Shown one piece after another: positions 60,258 through 64,000 of a stretch of DNA of 64,000 nucleotides; position 1 is the stretch's first letter, and the number at the start of each line of letters is the position of its first letter. A program made the position numbers and the translations under genes. This stretch comes from Adineta vaga (Eukaryota > Rotifera). The stretch lies in NCBI GenBank assembly GCA_021613535.1, contig CP075493.1:12214001-12278000 (forward strand). Reading direction: 5' to 3'. The notes below the pieces were generated by a model. The model ran no database searches and had not been told where the DNA came from. It was given only the letters and a program-made list of their open reading frames with translations.

Positions 60258-61773
60258 TATCTAAATAAAAAAAAGACACATTGTTGTATAAAATTATGTT
60301 GGTTAACCACCTATTCGTTTGATTGTGTTGCAATTATGCAAAAAACATGCAATTCTTCACTAAAATTTGTCAGGAGCGATCAAAGAAGACTGAAATATTG
60401 CCGAGAAGTCGACAAATACCGTGTGAATTGAGTGTTTCTTTTTCTCTTCTTCAAATGCGAGTAAGCAATAACAAACATATTATATTTTTTTCTTACATGT
60501 AGTTGTGCAATACAAATTTAGATAGTGCATGCATGTGATGGATGCGTATGTATCTTTTTTTTAAAATTTTGGATCTATTCAAATACCGATAACAATTGAA
60601 CGTGTTTGACGTGAGTATTCTGATAATTCACTGCACAAGGTATAACCACTGATTGAGCTTATTCTTTCTTTCATGGTTGTATGAAATCGAATAGTTGTCG
60701 TCATAAGCAGACAATCAATGATAAAACACCCTCTGTTCAATAACTAGAACTATGCATACATCGCCATTCTATTATTCTTGTTATATTTGACAAAGAAACA
60801 ACAATGATGGCATCTACAGTCTCGTCATATGTGAGAAATCGACATTAATAACGCTTCAGACAGTAGTATCCGAAAAAACCATTACTGTTAGTTCGCGTAG
60901 CGTCACAACCACGCAGTCGACATTTGTAAAGCTGTTTTTGATTCGACAGAGACACAATTAATCGGAAATGGAAACTATCACGGGATTAATGGAAATTCAA
61001 AGCATTGTTACAGATGTGTTACACGGTAGAAGCAACTCATTATTAACACTAAAAGGTACTGCACGTAGGAGAAAGTAAGAACAGTTTTGGCCAAGAACAT
61101 AAGAGTATACTTTTCTGAGGATGAGTGTGGGTAATACTCTTCTTTACACCCTCAAGATCCACACCCACATCCTTGTCAATTATCAATCTGTAAGTTTTGC
61201 AAAGTATACTGTAGATCCAACCAAATTTAATAGCGATGGAACCTATTTTTCTTAACTCTCCATCAAATATATAGACTTTTCCTGCATGTCTAATGCGTTA
61301 CATTTTAAATCAATTTTTAACTGTTTCGATTTTTATATCTCTCAAGAAAAATAAAAAAGTGAATCAACTATTATGATTGAACAATCAAATACAATTTTCG
61401 TTTTTTATTGTCAATTACTTTTCTCATTGCTGTCTGCTCTCTTTCCCTTCGTTGTGATATCATCTTCTATTGTTACGGTTCATGCGCCGAGGTTACATAT
61501 AACATAAAATTTCTCCTTCTTCATGAGACGAAGTACAGTCTAATTTTTGATTAATTATGAAAGTTTATTTCTTCGGAACCCTTGGTATATACGTTTGATA
61601 TCTAAAACAGTCGTAAGTTAACAATGAGACTGTAAGCTTTCTAAAAGGTTCTTTAATATATTATTTCCATTTTAAAAATGATTTGAAATTGATAAGATTT
61701 ATCGATATTGTTCGTTTACCCTTGCTTTTCTTATTCTAGATACTAACGAAATCTAAGTATCAGTGAGTTCACA
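60258..61773. other. Intergenic, 1.5 kb
   Basis: No coding sequence recognised. A region at 61119-61174 has GGATGAGTGTGGGTAATACT followed by ACACCCTCAAGATCCACACC and CACATCC, partly self-complementary (see findings). Otherwise AT-rich. Confidence 0.5.
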
Positions 61774-62943
61774 ATGATTTCTATCATCTTCTTATTTACA
61801 TGGCTTTCCGTGGTTGTTGTTCACAGCACGAACTATTCAAGATGGATGGCAGATAACTCAGCGTTACTCTCATCCAAGACATTGGGAAGTATATGTTTGA
61901 TTGCAACACACAATTCGGGTGCATATAATCTGTCAAATAAGATCATCAATATCGATTCGTATGGACCACCATTTACGACCTTGTACAATAGTCTTGATGA
62001 TGTTGCCTTTGCTACCGGTCAACCTCTCAATCATCTCGTCGGATTATTTACAGCTGGTATTCGAGCTAGTAGTGAATGCACTACGAAAGACATTTATTCA
62101 CAATTGATGGACGGTAATCGAGCATTGGATCTTCGTGTATTCATATTTGAGAACGATATTTATATAGCACACGCACTACAAGGACCTTCCCTAGTTAATG
62201 TTCTAACACAGATTTGGAAGTTTTTGCAAGGAACAAATGGTGAAATTGTATTTATAACCATGGGACATCCGTATGGATTCAATCAAACCTATATCGATCG
62301 ACTTGCTTTCCTTCTGGAACCATTTCTTATCAGCAGAATTGCTATCACACCGGCTAGCTATCCAGGAGATCTATTGAGTTATACGTATGCACAACTCGTT
62401 ACGAATCGTTCTTCACGTGCTATTTTCGTAATTGATAATAGCATCAATCCTGATGCCAATTCTTTCTTTTCCACTTCACTTTATTCACCACCGAATGGAG
62501 GTAGTAATAAACTATATGGATTTTATACCAACAGTAATGATATTGCAGTTGTGATCAACAATCAGACTGCTAACTATGCTCGTTCTCGAGAAATTCTAGC
62601 ACCAGCAGCTATCTATATGACGCTGACGCCGACATATAATGATGTGGTCAGTATAATCAATACTATCGTAGCAGATTTGCGTCCACTTATGAAATCGCTC
62701 GCACTCGCTATCTTTCGAAGAGCATTGATGACCGAAAATATCGATGATCTCAATCTTACCTATACGTCACTTTATGATATCTACGTTCAACAGAATATGA
62801 TTGCAAGACGTGCTAATATCGTGGCAAATATTCAGCCGCGAATACCATCTTCAACTAAGAATAGTATTTTTCTCATCTACACAGATTTTTACGAGAACAA
62901 TAAAGACATGATCGATTTCGCTATTTCGTTCTCAACCAAATAA
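61774..62943 (+). CDS. Secreted PLC-like phosphodiesterase (PI-PLC X domain-like)
   Basis: Single exon, 389 residues. Signal peptide MISIIFLFTWLSVVVVHS. The PLC-like TIM-barrel signature follows: LIATHNSGAYNLS with the first catalytic His (about residue 47), GNRALDLRVFI with the Asp/Arg pair (about residues 113-123), DIYIAHALQG with the second His (about residue 131), and EIVFITMGHPYG. This matches the bacterial-type PI-PLC fold used also by animal PLCXD proteins, which lack a calcium site. Several Asn-x-Ser/Thr sites fit secretion. The likely reaction is cleavage of a phosphoinositide or GPI-type phosphodiester; the substrate is unverified. The gene appears intact. Confidence 0.8.
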   Translation: MISIIFLFTWLSVVVVHSTNYSRWMADNSALLSSKTLGSICLIATHNSGAYNLSNKIINIDSYGPPFTTLYNSLDDVAFATGQPLNHLVGLFTAGIRASSECTTKDIYSQLMDGNRALDLRVFIFENDIYIAHALQGPSLVNVLTQIWKFLQGTNGEIVFITMGHPYGFNQTYIDRLAFLLEPFLISRIAITPASYPGDLLSYTYAQLVTNRSSRAIFVIDNSINPDANSFFSTSLYSPPNGGSNKLYGFYTNSNDIAVVINNQTANYARSREILAPAAIYMTLTPTYNDVVSIINTIVADLRPLMKSLALAIFRRALMTENIDDLNLTYTSLYDIYVQQNMIARRANIVANIQPRIPSSTKNSIFLIYTDFYENNKDMIDFAISFSTK

Positions 62944-63665
62944 GAATACCCACTTTGACAACGAGTGAAAGATCGAACTTACTATCAGTCATTACTATTT
63001 GGACATATTACTTCAAAAAAAGTTTTTTTTAAGTTCCTTTGAATATAAACTATTATTTTCATTTTGCGCTGACACTCGCTAATCAAACAGCCAAGTATTA
63101 TCAAAATATAGAAAGGCTTCTTTTTCCAACTGAAAAGAAGCCTTTTTATGAAAGAAGTAATGCTTTGTTGGAAACAAATGAATTTCACTTCCTACTACTG
63201 CTGTATATTTATCAATTATTTTTCTTTAGAACAGCAACATGTATTTATTCATAAAAATCAAATCTGTAATCATATTTTAGTATCTATCGACCTATTAGAG
63301 TATGAGATATATCAGTTATCAACAAATACGTCACAAAAAAAAGAAAAATAGTGGAGTATTTATAGTTACATAATTTTATCGAATAATGATCACAAGTTAT
63401 ATAAAGAGAACAAGATATGTACACATTTTCTCTTTCTTTATTCCACTTATTGATCTAATGTTTACTTTATTTTTATCATCAAACGAGAGTGCTTCACATA
63501 CTTACTATCTTTCTCTTTCCTTCTTCATATATTTCAATACCCATTTAAAACACATTACCATTCTATTTCTTTTCTCAATCGTTATCTTCTCACATCGTGT
63601 CAAACGATAGATCGTTTCTGATCCAGTATAACACTATATACACACATAAATTTGAAATTATCATC
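62944..63665. other. Intergenic
   Basis: About 720 bp, AT-rich. A short inverted repeat GAAAGGCTTCTTTTTC...GAAAAGAAGCCTTTTT at 63111-63148 can form a hairpin of unknown meaning. The small frames here show no family features. Confidence 0.5.
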
Positions 63666-64000
63666 ATGGTTGGTACCATCACTGGCGATATAAATTATCT
63701 TGATTCTACAATAGATGGACGTCCTCCTTGGTCAATACAACTTTCAATACCAACAACAATGCGAACAAATTTTGCACACTCACCTATTTATGTTCCCATT
63801 CATGACTTACGAGGCAAAGAAAATAGTGTTAATCTCGACACAAATGCTCTCGAAATCGTCAATTACAATGGTTCTATACAAAAAGAATTCGGAGATGGTA
63901 GTGAAGAACAAAAGGCGTATTATAAAGAAATTGAAGAATTTCTTAAGAAGCATCTAGGCGCTACCCATGTGATTATCTATCATCATAGTATTCGTTCTCG
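63666..64000 (+). CDS. CmcJ/NvfI (asaB)-like oxygenase, 5' part only
   Basis: The ATG at 63666 opens a frame that runs off the right edge (about 111 residues seen). It reads MVGTITGDINYLDSTIDG, then YVPIHDLRGKENSVNLDTNA, and EQKAYYKEIEEFLKKHLGAT followed by HVIIYHHSIRSR. The phrase h-HD-[LIV]RG near residue 50, the YYxE helix, and GAxxVxxxxHxxR are characteristic, as I remember, of the CmcJ/NvfI/GA4-desaturase-like family of fungal and bacterial 2-oxoglutarate-type oxygenases. The Asp of the usual DHTVR motif is replaced by His here (YHHSIR). Fungal relatives act in secondary metabolism. Animal members are not expected, so horizontal acquisition is suspected. The rest of the gene is outside the window. 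Confidence 0.65.
   Translation, partial: MVGTITGDINYLDSTIDGRPPWSIQLSIPTTMRTNFAHSPIYVPIHDLRGKENSVNLDTNALEIVNYNGSIQKEFGDGSEEQKAYYKEIEEFLKKHLGATHVIIYHHSIRS

Noticed and set aside
1-64000. Bacterial or viral origin of the window, suggested by several bacterial-like genes
   Set aside because: Spliceosomal introns are present in those same genes and the neighbours are metazoan (PSME4, TMEM45, cathepsin L, GPCRs).

Overview
The window looks like nuclear DNA of a bdelloid rotifer (Adineta/Rotaria type). The sequence is AT-rich. Genes are dense and cut by many GT-AG introns of about 45-65 nt. The families are those expanded in bdelloids: ADP-ribosyltransferase/TPR proteins, F-box/LRR proteins, NHL and FG-GAP repeat proteins and rhodopsin-like receptors. 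Several genes look acquired from bacteria or fungi. The family and organism assignments rest on remembered family features, not on a search. No tRNA, rRNA or CRISPR array was seen.

0-10 kb (minus strand): three head-to-tail paralogues about 80 bp apart. Each has a small N-terminal Cys-Cys-Glu domain, a low-complexity linker, an alpha/beta domain, an R-S-E type ADP-ribosyltransferase (ART) region and C-terminal TPRs. Only the copy at the left edge keeps the R, STS and ExE signature; the other two are degenerate. 10-13 kb is gene-free and has scattered CCGCGG-containing motifs.

13-30 kb: a class I isoprenoid-synthase-like gene, an F-box/LRR gene, an EF-hand protein, an endonuclease/exonuclease/phosphatase protein, a CDC123/D123 ATP-grasp protein, a broken GPCR, a bacterial-type CAP protein, a 650-bp inverted-repeat (foldback) structure, an intact cathepsin L gene, and a secreted PAN/mucin/FG-GAP repeat protein with a suspected frame slip.

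31-36.6 kb is a decay zone: an M28 peptidase remnant with lost metal ligands, an F-box gene with a one-base frameshift, and a propeller/alpha-barrel pseudogene with at least four lesions. 36.7-39.3 kb holds an intact TMEM45-like gene and an intact GPCR.

41-51 kb: a PBZ zinc finger-PARP gene interrupted by stops, a relic of another alpha/beta-TPR gene, an F-box gene fused to eight leucine-rich repeats with one repeat per exon, a 937-bp long-terminal-inverted-repeat element, a bacterial-type HAD hydrolase, a decayed zinc-ribbon-like fragment and a frameshifted NHL-repeat gene.

52-64 kb: a complete, intron-rich PSME4/PA200 proteasome activator, a papain/C39-like protein, a secreted PI-PLC-like phosphodiesterase, and the 5' end of a CmcJ/NvfI (asaB)-like oxygenase at the right edge. 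The strongest leads are the tandem ART-TPR array with graded catalytic loss, the isoprenoid synthase, the PBZ-PARP locus, and the exon-per-repeat F-box/LRR gene.
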